From contig DATIER010000035.1 in NCBI GenBank assembly GCA_035455605.1, forward strand, positions 1-9,877: a stretch of 9,877 bases of DNA, given 5' to 3'. Source of the DNA: AC-32 sp035455605. GTDB lineage: Bacteria; Actinomycetota; Thermoleophilia; Gaiellales; Gaiellaceae. Shown here in pieces: positions 1 to 6,419 of the stretch (positions are counted from its first letter, which is position 1; each line of letters starts with the position of its first letter). The notes below the pieces were generated by a model. The model worked only from the letters and a program-made list of their open reading frames with translations. It had not been told where the DNA came from and searched no databases. A program made the position numbers and the translations under genes.

Positions 1-603
1 GATCTCGCGCCCGGTGGAGCGCAGAGCGGCCAGGTCGTTCGCCGGCACGATCTGCGTCCGGAAGACGCGGTAGACGAAGGTTCCGTACGGCAGCTCGATC
101 GTCACCGGGTCGCCCGCGCGCATCCGCTCGATGTGCGCGAACGGCGCGAGGTACGTCGTCCGGTGCCCGGCGATGTAGACGAGCTGCCCCTCGCCCGGCA
201 TGTACGTCCGGCGGTCGCGGCCGGGCCCCTTCTTCAGCGAGCTGTCGTCCGTCCCGTCGACGAGCACCATGTTCAGGCCGAGGCGAGGCACGCGGAGCCG
301 ACCGATCGCCTGGCCGCGCTTCGAGTCGAGCCGGTACTGGCGCGCCTCCGCTCGCACCTCTGCTGCGATCGCACCCGCTCGGGTCGCCGCCGGCGCCTTC
401 GCGACCGACGTGATCCGCGCAGGCGGGCGGTAGTCGCGGGCCCGGCGGTCGTAGCTCTGGCTCAGCTGGTGCTGCTTCCACGTCGTGTAGAGCGCCGTGA
501 ACGGGTCCTGCCACTGCCAGACGACGACGACCCACGCGAGCACCGCGACGCCGCCGACGAGCAGCACCGTGCCGAGCGTCCGTGCGGCTTTTCTCGAGGT
601 CAT
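1..603 (-). CDS. Sortase, class E-like, N-terminal 201 residues (cut by window edge)
   Basis: Membrane-anchored transpeptidase-type protein; sortases join LPXTG/LAXTG-like proteins to the cell wall outside the membrane. Translating the minus strand from the ATG at 603 gives 201 codons without a stop up to base 1. A basic N-terminus (MTSRKAARTLG) precedes one membrane helix at about residues 9-28, then a charged linker, then a sortase barrel. The barrel shows IGRLRVPRLGLN, a TYMPGEGQLVYIAGHRTTY block with the likely catalytic His at residue 147, and a GDPVTIELPYGTFVYRV strand. The catalytic Cys and Arg would lie beyond the left edge, so activity cannot be judged. The ATG overlaps the stop of the upstream M28-like gene by four bases (ATGA), which supports this start and implies translational coupling. 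The class E assignment rests on the GHRTTY block and the actinobacterial context. Confidence 0.87.
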   Translation of the reverse strand, partial: MTSRKAARTLGTVLLVGGVAVLAWVVVVWQWQDPFTALYTTWKQHQLSQSYDRRARDYRPPARITSVAKAPAATRAGAIAAEVRAEARQYRLDSKRGQAIGRLRVPRLGLNMVLVDGTDDSSLKKGPGRDRRTYMPGEGQLVYIAGHRTTYLAPFAHIERMRAGDPVTIELPYGTFVYRVFRTQIVPANDLAALRSTGREI

Positions 604-2477
604 CCGTGCATCGCCCTTCGTTCCCGGGTGTGCTGTTTCCGGGCTGCTCTCACTGTAAGCACCGTCCGGCGAACCGCTTCTCGCAGCGGGCCGCGCGGCG
701 CGCGCTCCCGCGCGTCGGGGTACGGCGCGTAGCGTCCGACGGTGAGCGCCGACATCTGCCCGGCGGCCGCCAGCCAGCCGACCGCGATCGCAACGGCGGC
801 CGGCCTGACGTAGCCGGCGGCCGTCAGCTCCCCGAGGTACCACGGCGCGTCGAGGCCGAGGTGGTAGCGGACGGCGAACGACAGGAGCAGCAGCAGCGGC
901 CCCAGGAACCCTCCGGCGAGCACGGCCAGGCGCGTCCACACCGGATGCGCGCGCACGTGCGGCAGCCAGAGCCACGCGTGGAGCGACGGGAGCACGAAGA
1001 TCAACGCGAACGGGTTCGTCGCGACGACCAGCAGCGCGACGACGCCGAGCGCCAGCAGGGCCGCCGTCGCGCCGGCGAGGTCCTCCGTCGCGGACACGGG
1101 CCGAGTCGGCGCCAGCCGGGGCCGCGCCACGAGCCAGCCGAGGAGCACCAGCACCCCGAGCCCGAGCAGCCCGAGCACGGGCCAGTTCGTCGCGGGCGAG
1201 CCCTCGGGCGGAAGCGGAACCGACGGCGCCTTCGGCCAGACGCCGACGAGCGCGAACAGCGCGAAGACGACGGCGGTCCAGATCCAGAACCCGAGGCGGC
1301 TGCGGAAGCTGCGCAGCGCCGGCAGGAGCGGGATGTGACGGCGGCGGCAGCGGGCGAAGAGGTCGACTGCGCAGACCAGGAACGGCAGCAACGCGGCGAG
1401 CAGGACGAGCTCGATCGCCCAGCCGGGCAGCACGCGCGGGCCGAAGTAGACGTAGCGGGAGGTGCCGGGCGCGAGCTCGGCTCCGGCGTCCAGCCACAGC
1501 AGCAGCTGCTGTGCCGCGCGTCCCAGCTCTCCGAAGCGCACGCGGTCGAGCCGCCCCGGCGAGTCGGTGAAGGCCGACGGCGGCCGCTCGCCGCCGCTGG
1601 CCAGCGTCAGCGCCGGCATCCCGTGGCCGAGCAGCGGCCCCTGCTCGCCGAGCGTGAACGGGAACGCGAGGTCGACGAGCTGCGACAGCGCGCTCGCGTG
1701 GACGGGGCGCCGCCCCGCCTGGTCGAGCACGCGCTGGGCGGCGGTCTCGACGAACGGCGCCGAGGCGACGCGCGGCTCGTCGCCGGCGAGCACGATCCGC
1801 GGCGGCCCGCGGCCCGCGAGGGCGTCGAGCGAGTACGCGGCAACCACGTGCCCGGGATGCGTCGCGGCGAAGTGCCGGGCGCCGAGGCTGCCGAACGCGC
1901 CGGCGTCGGTCGCGACGAAGACGAGCGTGTGCTGCGGCATCACGGCTCGCGCGCCGGCCGCAGACCCGTACGACCGCGCGAGCTCGATCAGCGCGGCGAT
2001 GCCCGAGCCGTTGTTGTTCGCGCCCGGGCCGGTCCCGTCGTCGTCGCGGTGGGCGAGCACTGCGATCTCGTCGGGCGAGCGGCCGGGCACCGTCACGACC
2101 TGGTTCACGAGCGTGCGCTCGCCGATCCCGGGCACGTCGGCGGTGAAGCGATCCGTGGTGACGCGCAGGCCGTACGGCGTCAGCTGGTCGCGCAGCCACT
2201 GCACCGCACCGGCGGCGCCGGCCGTCCCCGGCACGCGGTCGGGGTAGAGCCGCGCCAGCTCGGAGGCGAGCCCGACCGCGCCGAAAGTGTCGAACGCCGC
2301 GGGCAAGGCGGGCTGCGGCGTCGGCAGCGGATTCGGCTTGTGCACGCTGAACGCGGCCGCGAGCAGCGGGATGCCGACGAGCAGCCAGGTGCCGCGGTAG
2401 AGACGGCCGCTGACGGGCCGCTCGAGCGAGCCTCGGCGCGGGCGTCGCCGCGAGGAACGGGGCGGGAGCGCCGCCAT
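600..2477 (-). CDS. Membrane protein with degenerate peptidase M28-like domain
   Basis: 625 residues from the ATG at 2477; upstream in-frame codons cross the divergent promoter, so I reject the longer frame. An Arg-rich N-terminus precedes a membrane helix at about 29-46. An extracytoplasmic M28-like domain spans about 55-340, and six or seven hydrophobic helices fill about 355-620. The M28 fold shows in LAHRDDDGTGPGANNNGSGI, then LVFVATDAGAFGSLGARHF and YSLDALAGRG. M28 enzymes bind two zincs through His, a bridging Asp, Glu, Asp and His, with a catalytic Glu. Here His143 and Asp218 remain, but the bridging Asp is Asn155, the Glu-Glu pair is Thr190-Asp191, and the final His appears to be Phe303. 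It is therefore probably not a working aminopeptidase, though the fold may bind a ligand or partner. It lies directly upstream of the sortase gene and overlaps it by four bases, so a cell-surface role is plausible. Fold confidence is high; function is unknown. Confidence 0.85.
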   Translation of the reverse strand: MAALPPRSSRRRPRRGSLERPVSGRLYRGTWLLVGIPLLAAAFSVHKPNPLPTPQPALPAAFDTFGAVGLASELARLYPDRVPGTAGAAGAVQWLRDQLTPYGLRVTTDRFTADVPGIGERTLVNQVVTVPGRSPDEIAVLAHRDDDGTGPGANNNGSGIAALIELARSYGSAAGARAVMPQHTLVFVATDAGAFGSLGARHFAATHPGHVVAAYSLDALAGRGPPRIVLAGDEPRVASAPFVETAAQRVLDQAGRRPVHASALSQLVDLAFPFTLGEQGPLLGHGMPALTLASGGERPPSAFTDSPGRLDRVRFGELGRAAQQLLLWLDAGAELAPGTSRYVYFGPRVLPGWAIELVLLAALLPFLVCAVDLFARCRRRHIPLLPALRSFRSRLGFWIWTAVVFALFALVGVWPKAPSVPLPPEGSPATNWPVLGLLGLGVLVLLGWLVARPRLAPTRPVSATEDLAGATAALLALGVVALLVVATNPFALIFVLPSLHAWLWLPHVRAHPVWTRLAVLAGGFLGPLLLLLSFAVRYHLGLDAPWYLGELTAAGYVRPAAVAIAVGWLAAAGQMSALTVGRYAPYPDARERAPRGPLREAVRRTVLTVRAARKQHTRERRAMHG

Positions 2478-2485
2478 GGCGTGGC

Positions 2486-2492
2486 TATAGTA
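2486..2492. promoter_or_regulatory. Symmetric bidirectional -10 box (TATAGTA)
   Basis: On the plus strand TATAGT (2486-2491) sits 36 nt before the response regulator ATG. On the minus strand TACTAT (2492-2487) sits 9 nt before the M28-like ATG. Both match the TANNNT form of a -10 hexamer and share the same bases. I see no convincing -35 hexamer on either side. Start sites would fall near 2498 (plus) and near 2480 (minus, almost leaderless). Inferred from sequence only. Confidence 0.55.
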
Positions 2493-2507
2493 GGTCGCAA
2501 GGCGACC
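2493..2507. promoter_or_regulatory. Perfect inverted repeat, candidate operator or leader hairpin
   Basis: GGTCGC (2493-2498) and GCGACC (2502-2507) are exact reverse complements around the 3-nt spacer AAG. The repeat starts two bases after the plus-strand -10 box and covers the likely transcription start of the regulator operon. CGACC recurs at 2510-2514, giving a 7-nt direct spacing with 2503-2507. It may be a regulator-binding site, possibly for autoregulation, or a short hairpin in the mRNA leader. Six-base arms are short, so chance is possible. Confidence 0.4.
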
Positions 2508-2527
2508 CTCGACCGGCTGGCGCCGCG

Positions 2528-3223
2528 ATGCCAGACTCCTCCACCATCCTGCTCGTCGACGACGAGGACGCGGTTCAGAAGCTCCTCGCGTATCCGCTTG
2601 AACGCGACGGGTTCCGGGTCGTGCAGGCACGTGACGGGGAGGAGGCGCTCACGTTCTTCGCGCGCGAGCGGGTCGACCTCGTCGTGCTCGACGTGATGCT
2701 GCCGAAGGTCGACGGCCTGGAGGTCTGCAAGCGCCTGCGCGCCTCGAGCACCGTGCCGATCATCATGCTGACCGCGCGCGACGACGAGCTCGACAAGGTG
2801 CTCGGCCTCGAGCTCGGCGCGGACGACTACATCACGAAGCCGTTCTCGATCCGCGAGTTCCGCAGCCGCGTACGTGCACTGCTGCGCCGCGCCGCGATCC
2901 CGACCTCGGGCGCCGAGGAGGACCGGTTGATCGAGCGCGACGGACTCCAGATCAACGTCAGCCATCGCGACGTCCACGTCCGCGGGCGCGGCGTCCAGCT
3001 CACGTACGTCGAGTTCGAGCTGCTGCGGACGCTGGCGGCGAGCCCCGGCCGGGTGTTTTCACGGGAAATGCTGCTGCAGGCGCTGTGGGGCGGCTCCGAC
3101 TACCGCGAGCCGCGCACGATCGACGTCCACGTGCGCCACCTGCGGGAGAAGCTCGAGCGCGACCCCAGCGAGCCGGAGTACATCCTCACCGTCCGCGGCG
3201 TCGGCTATCGCTTCCGGCCGTGA
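2528..3223 (+). CDS. OmpR/PhoB-family response regulator
   Basis: 231-residue DNA-binding response regulator, full length for the family. The receiver domain (about 5-120) has the acidic pair Asp11-Asp12 in ILLVDDED, the phosphoacceptor Asp55 in LVVLDVMLPKVDG, the switch Thr82 in IIMLTARDD and Lys104 in DYITKPFS. A winged-helix output domain follows (about 135-231), with LTYVEFELLRTLAASPGRVFS, TIDVHVRHLREKLE and the closing hairpin TVRGVGYRF. The ATG at 2528 lies 36 nt after a TATAGT box and has no clear Shine-Dalgarno sequence. Its stop overlaps the kinase GTG by four bases (GTGA), so the two are co-translated and are cognate partners. The HtrA gene downstream suggests a role in envelope stress, as in Cpx- or Cse-type systems; that analogy is inference. 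The receiver resembles MtrA/RegX-type actinobacterial regulators, but I cannot assign orthology. Confidence 0.95.
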   Translation: MPDSSTILLVDDEDAVQKLLAYPLERDGFRVVQARDGEEALTFFARERVDLVVLDVMLPKVDGLEVCKRLRASSTVPIIMLTARDDELDKVLGLELGADDYITKPFSIREFRSRVRALLRRAAIPTSGAEEDRLIERDGLQINVSHRDVHVRGRGVQLTYVEFELLRTLAASPGRVFSREMLLQALWGGSDYREPRTIDVHVRHLREKLERDPSEPEYILTVRGVGYRFRP

Positions 3224-4626
3224 GCCGGTTCATCCAGAGCGTCGGCACCCAGCTCAGCCTGGCGCTGCTGCTGGTGGTCGCCGTCGCGCTCGGCATCGTC
3301 TACCTGACCGTCGTGCCGTCCCTGCGCGACCGGGCGATCAACACGCGCGTGACGAGCATGGAGAAGGTCGCGGCGAGCATCCGCCCGCAGGTGAGGCCGA
3401 GCTGGGCCGAGGACGACGAGTACGTCGCGACGCAGTCCGAGGAGAACGGCGGGATCCGCGTGGCGCTGATGCAGCCGCTCTCGCCTCAGGGCCAGATCGC
3501 GCCGATCCGCGACTCGGGGCAGCTCGGGAGCGCGCTGCTCGGCGATCCCGTCGCGAGCCGCGCCTACACGGTGGGGAAGGCGGCCCACGGAACCGTCGCG
3601 ACCGGCGAGTCGACCTACGCCGAGGCGGCCGTGCCGGTGCTCGGCGGGAGCTACGTGCTGCTCGTGCGGGCCCCGGTCGAGCTCGGCAGCATCAGCCTGG
3701 TCGAGCGGCGCGTCCTGCTCGCCGCCGGCGTCGCTCTGCTGATCGCGTTGCTGCTGGGCTACGTCGGCGCGCGGATGTTCGCCCGCCGCATCCGCCGCCT
3801 CGAGCGCGCGGCCGACCGCATCGCGGGCGGACGCTTCGACGAGCCGGTCCGCGACTCGGGGGGGGGCGAGCTGGGCGCCCTCGCCGACGCGTTCGAGCGC
3901 ATGCGCGTGCGGCTCGCGCAGCTCGACGACGCGCGCCGGGCGTTCGTCGCCAACGCCTCGCACGAGCTGCGGACGCCGCTCTTCTCGCTGGCCGGCTTCC
4001 TCGAGCTGCTCGACGACGAGGAGCTGGACGAGCCGACCCGACGGGAGTTCCTGGCCTCGATGCGCGAGCAGGTCGACCGCCTGACGAAGCTCGCCTCGGA
4101 CCTGCTCGACCTGTCGCGGCTCGACGCGGGCCGCCTGACCGTCGAGCGCGAGCCCGTCGACCTCGCCGCGCTGGCACGCGACCTCGAGGCCGAGTTCGGC
4201 CTGCTGGCGGCATCGAGCGACCATCCGTTGACCGCGACGGTCGACGGCCAGGTGCTCGCCGAGGCCGACGAGCTCCGGGCGCTCCAGCTCGGCAGGAACC
4301 TCGTCGAGAACGCGCTCCTGCACACCCCAGCCGGGACGCCGGTCGAGATCCGGAGCCGGTCGGCCGGCGGGAAGGCGCTGCTGGAGGTCGAGGACGGCGG
4401 GCCGGGTATCCCGCCCGGGCAGCGTCAACAGCTGTTCGAGCGCTTCTTCCGGCTCGACGGCACGCGCGCCTCCGGCAGCGGCCTCGGCCTCGCGATCGCG
4501 CGCGAGCTGGCCGAGCTGATGGACGGCGCGATCGAGATCGAGTCCGAGCCCGGCCGAACGGTCTTCGCGCTCGTCCTGCCCGCCGCGGCCGTGTCCGTGC
4601 GCGTGCCCGAGGCCGTTTTGCCGTGA
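3220..4626 (+). CDS. Membrane sensor histidine kinase (HAMP-HisKA-HATPase)
   Basis: 468 residues from the GTG at 3220, chosen because it overlaps the regulator stop and places the first helix near the N-terminus. Helix 1 spans about 12-32. An extracytoplasmic sensor of about 130 residues follows, then helix 2 (about 165-185) and a HAMP linker. The HisKA motif ANASHELRTP carries the phosphorylated His248. The N box is LGRNLVENALLH with Asn364, the G1 box VEDGGPGIPPGQ, the F box LFERFFRLDG and the G2 box GSGLGLAIARELAELM. All ATPase motifs are intact, so it should autophosphorylate and pass phosphate to the regulator encoded just before it. The sensor domain is not one I recognise, so the signal is unknown. 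A run of nine G bases at 3858-3866 encodes Ser-Gly-Gly-Gly in the HAMP region and is a possible slippage site. An inverted repeat spans the stop codon. Confidence 0.95.
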   Translation: MSRFIQSVGTQLSLALLLVVAVALGIVYLTVVPSLRDRAINTRVTSMEKVAASIRPQVRPSWAEDDEYVATQSEENGGIRVALMQPLSPQGQIAPIRDSGQLGSALLGDPVASRAYTVGKAAHGTVATGESTYAEAAVPVLGGSYVLLVRAPVELGSISLVERRVLLAAGVALLIALLLGYVGARMFARRIRRLERAADRIAGGRFDEPVRDSGGGELGALADAFERMRVRLAQLDDARRAFVANASHELRTPLFSLAGFLELLDDEELDEPTRREFLASMREQVDRLTKLASDLLDLSRLDAGRLTVEREPVDLAALARDLEAEFGLLAASSDHPLTATVDGQVLAEADELRALQLGRNLVENALLHTPAGTPVEIRSRSAGGKALLEVEDGGPGIPPGQRQQLFERFFRLDGTRASGSGLGLAIARELAELMDGAIEIESEPGRTVFALVLPAAAVSVRVPEAVLP

Positions 4627-4633
4627 AAACGGC
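4612..4633. promoter_or_regulatory. Inverted repeat over the kinase stop codon
   Basis: GCCGTTTT (4612-4619) and AAAACGGC (4626-4633) are exact reverse complements, 8 bp each, around the 6-nt loop GCCGTG. The repeat includes the kinase stop TGA and ends where a -35 element for the htrA-like gene would lie (about 4629-4634). It lacks a trailing T-run, so it is a poor intrinsic terminator. A protein-binding palindrome at the htrA promoter, or an RNA hairpin uncoupling kinase from protease expression, are both possible. Confidence 0.45.
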
Positions 4634-4651
4634 ACGGTGCGGATCCGGCGC

Positions 4652-4657
4652 TACAGT
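4652..4657 (+). promoter_or_regulatory. Candidate -10 box (TACAGT) for the htrA-like gene
   Basis: TACAGT fits the TANNNT pattern and lies 9 nt before the GTG at 4667, so transcription would start at or a few bases before the start codon. This gives the protease its own promoter in addition to any read-through from the two-component operon. Confidence 0.5.
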
Positions 4658-4666
4658 GCGACGGCC

Positions 4667-5872
4667 GTGCGAATCGGGCCTCTCGCAGCATTCGCCGTCG
4701 CCTGCGCGCTCGTAGGCGGCATCGCTGCGCTCGCGATCGGCAAGGCCGCCGGCTGGACGGGCTCCGGCTCGACGACGACCGTCTTCCGCGCAGCGCCGAT
4801 CCAGCAGCCGATCGCCTCGACTGCCGCGGTCCGGCCGAGCGCGAAGCCGCTGCCCGGCAACGGCTTCTCGCCGAGCGCGATCTACGCGGGCCGCTCGGCG
4901 GGCGTGGTCACGATCGTCTCGAGCTTCGGCCGCGACCCGGCGAGCGCCCAGAGCGCGCAGGGCTCCGGCTTCGTCGTCTCGCCGAAGGGCTACATCCTCA
5001 CCAACTCGCACGTGATCACGAACGCCGGCGACAGCCCCGGGTCGGTCGCGAAGCCGGCCGACCGGGTCTTCGTCGAGTTCCAGGATCACGACCGCACGGA
5101 CGCCAGGGTCGTCGGGTGGGACGTCTTCGACGACGTCGGCCTGATCAAGGTCGACCCCGCCGATCATCCGCTCGCCCCGGTGCCGCTGGGCAACTCGGCG
5201 GCCGCTGTCGTGGGCGAGCCGGTCGCGGCGATCGGCAGTCCGTTCGGGAACGAGAACTCGCTTGCGGTCGGCGTCGTCTCCGCGACCCACCGCTCGATCG
5301 AGTCGCTGACCTCGAGCTTCGACCTCGTGGACGCGATCCAGACCGACGCCCCGATCAACCACGGGAACTCGGGCGGGCCGCTGTTCGACGCGCGCGGGCG
5401 CGTGATCGGGATCAACGCCCAGATTCGCAGCACCTCCGGCCAGGCCGAGGGCGTCGGCTTCGCCGTCCCGATCAACTCCGCGAAGCGGTCGATGGAGCAG
5501 CTGATCGCGAACGGCTCGGTCTCGTACGCGTTCGTCGGCGTCGAGACGACCGACCTCACGCCGGCGCTCGCGCATCGCTTCCACTTCGCGGTCACGCGGG
5601 GTGCGGTGGTGACGAACGTCTTGCCGAGCAGCCCCGCCGCGGCGGCCGGTCTGCGGGCCGGCCGGCGGACGTCGGAGGCCTTCGGAATCACGTTCCCCGT
5701 CAGCGGCGACGTGATCGTCTCGATCGCCGGCGAGCCCGTCCGGGCCTCGGAAGACATTGCGCGGATCGTCACGAACCTCAGCCCGGGCCAGGTCGTCCGC
5801 TTCGGGATCGCGCGCGGCCACGACCGGCTGGAGCTCCCGGTACGGCTGAGCGAGCGCTCGGAAACGCGCTGA
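4667..5872 (+). CDS. HtrA/DegP-family trypsin-like serine protease with PDZ domain
   Basis: 401 residues. HtrA proteases degrade misfolded exported proteins; this one is held outside the membrane by an uncleaved N-terminal helix (about residues 4-24, after MRIG). A low-complexity linker leads to the protease domain (about 70-275). The triad is visible: His115 in ILTNSHVIT, Asp156 in DVFDDVGLIKV and Ser235 in INHGNSGGPLFD. One PDZ domain follows (about 285-395), with FVGVETTDLTPALA, TNVLPSSPAAAAGLRAG and GDVIVSIAGEPV. I chose the GTG at 4667 because a TACAGT box lies 9 nt upstream and the helix then starts close to the N-terminus; a GTG at 4637 in the same frame would add ten residues but lies upstream of that box. 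It follows a two-component pair, a common arrangement for envelope-stress systems, and is likely a target of that pair. Domain order and length match actinobacterial HtrA/PepD-type proteins. Confidence 0.93.
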   Translation: MRIGPLAAFAVACALVGGIAALAIGKAAGWTGSGSTTTVFRAAPIQQPIASTAAVRPSAKPLPGNGFSPSAIYAGRSAGVVTIVSSFGRDPASAQSAQGSGFVVSPKGYILTNSHVITNAGDSPGSVAKPADRVFVEFQDHDRTDARVVGWDVFDDVGLIKVDPADHPLAPVPLGNSAAAVVGEPVAAIGSPFGNENSLAVGVVSATHRSIESLTSSFDLVDAIQTDAPINHGNSGGPLFDARGRVIGINAQIRSTSGQAEGVGFAVPINSAKRSMEQLIANGSVSYAFVGVETTDLTPALAHRFHFAVTRGAVVTNVLPSSPAAAAGLRAGRRTSEAFGITFPVSGDVIVSIAGEPVRASEDIARIVTNLSPGQVVRFGIARGHDRLELPVRLSERSETR

Positions 5873-5877
5873 GCATC

Positions 5878-5883
5878 TAGGAT
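5878..5883 (+). promoter_or_regulatory. Candidate -10 box (TAGGAT) upstream of the RsbW-like gene
   Basis: TAGGAT begins five bases after the protease stop and ends 8 nt before a GTG at 5892. Transcription would begin at or near that GTG, giving a leader of about 70 nt before the RsbW-like start. The same hexamer occurs upstream of both genes at 9500 and 9543. Confidence 0.45.
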
Positions 5884-5891
5884 CCGGACCC

Positions 5892-5963
5892 GTGACCCTC
5901 GCCGGCGAGACGCACGATCCCTGCGGGTTAGGAGCTGACCGCGGAGGGGAACGACCCGCGTGA
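5892..5963 (+). CDS. Possible 23-codon leader peptide upstream of the RsbW-like gene
   Basis: GTG at 5892 opens a 23-residue frame (VTLAGETHDPCGLGADRGGE and three more) closed by TGA at 5961-5963. The start sits where a leaderless transcript from the TAGGAT box would begin. The stop overlaps both candidate starts of the next gene (GTG 5960, ATG 5963), which would allow termination-reinitiation coupling. It contains a TTA leucine codon, very rare in a genome this GC-rich. No similarity is recognised, and such a short frame may be non-coding. Confidence 0.25.
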   Translation: MTLAGETHDPCGLGADRGGERPA

Positions 5964-6382
5964 TGAGCGAAGAGGGCCGCTTCGTGCGCCTGACCATCCC
6001 GGCGAGGGCGGAGTACATCACCCTCGGGCGGCTCGCCCTGACGGCGATCGCCGGCGTGCGCCCGCTCTCGGACGAGACGCTGCACGACCTCAAGCTGGCC
6101 CTGACCGAGGCCTGCACGAACTCGGTCAAGCACGCCTACGGCGAGAACGGCGGCAGCGTCGACATCGTCTACGAGCTCCTCTCCGACCGGCTGGCGGTCG
6201 AGGTCGGCGACGCGGGCGCGGGCTTCGACCCGGACGGCGGGCGCGGCGACCCGACCGATGCCGAGCACCTCGAGGAAGGCGGCCTCGGCATCGAGATCAT
6301 CCGCGCGCTGACCGACGAGGTCGAGATCGCCGAGCGCGAGGGCGGCGGCTCCCGGCTGCGCTTCGTCAAGCTCCTGGACTGA
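5960..6382 (+). CDS. RsbW/SpoIIAB-like GHKL ATPase, putative anti-sigma factor
   Basis: 140 residues, the normal size for a stand-alone anti-sigma serine kinase. RsbW-type proteins bind a stress sigma factor and phosphorylate an STAS-domain antagonist, so sigma release depends on partner switching. The GHKL motifs are complete: LALTEACTNSVKHAYG with Glu50 and Asn54 (N box), VGDAGAGFD with Asp84 (G1), and GGLGIEIIRAL at about 107-117 (G2). The sequence GGAGGGG at 5943-5949 is the clearest ribosome-binding site in the window and fits GTG 5960 better; ATG 5963 is the alternative. No sigma factor or STAS-domain gene is visible here, so the partner must be encoded elsewhere. It could instead phosphorylate or sequester another target. 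It sits between an HtrA protease and trehalose synthesis genes, consistent with a stress role. Confidence 0.87.
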   Translation: MMSEEGRFVRLTIPARAEYITLGRLALTAIAGVRPLSDETLHDLKLALTEACTNSVKHAYGENGGSVDIVYELLSDRLAVEVGDAGAGFDPDGGRGDPTDAEHLEEGGLGIEIIRALTDEVEIAEREGGGSRLRFVKLLD

Positions 6383-6401
6383 AGCCGGCCAGACAGACCG
6401 G

Positions 6402-6407
6402 TATTCT
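6402..6407 (+). promoter_or_regulatory. Candidate -10 box (TATTCT) for the treT-like gene
   Basis: TATTCT, close to the TATAAT consensus, lies 12 nt before the ATG at 6420, predicting an mRNA leader of about five bases. There is no Shine-Dalgarno sequence between the box and the ATG. Confidence 0.5.
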
Positions 6408-6419
6408 CGGCGGCCGCTG

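Noticed and set aside
2478..2630. N-terminal extension of the M28-like protein to an ATG at 2630
   Set aside because: It would run through the response regulator start, the palindrome and the promoter; the added residues are Arg-rich and precede the natural start at 2477.
582..2696. A 704-codon plus-strand open frame
   Set aside because: It is antisense to the M28-like gene and overlaps the regulator start; the product is Arg/Glu/Gln-rich with no domain.
3085..3219. Longer N-terminus for the sensor kinase
   Set aside because: It would overlap the DNA-binding domain of the regulator by about 135 bases; the GTGA overlap at 3220 is the standard arrangement.
4612..4633. Intrinsic transcription terminator after the kinase gene
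   Set aside because: The stem is AT-rich near the loop and no T-run follows, so I call it an inverted repeat of unknown role instead.
4637..4666. Upstream GTG start for the HtrA-like protease
   Set aside because: It lies before the TACAGT box and adds ten residues not needed for the membrane anchor; kept only as an alternative.
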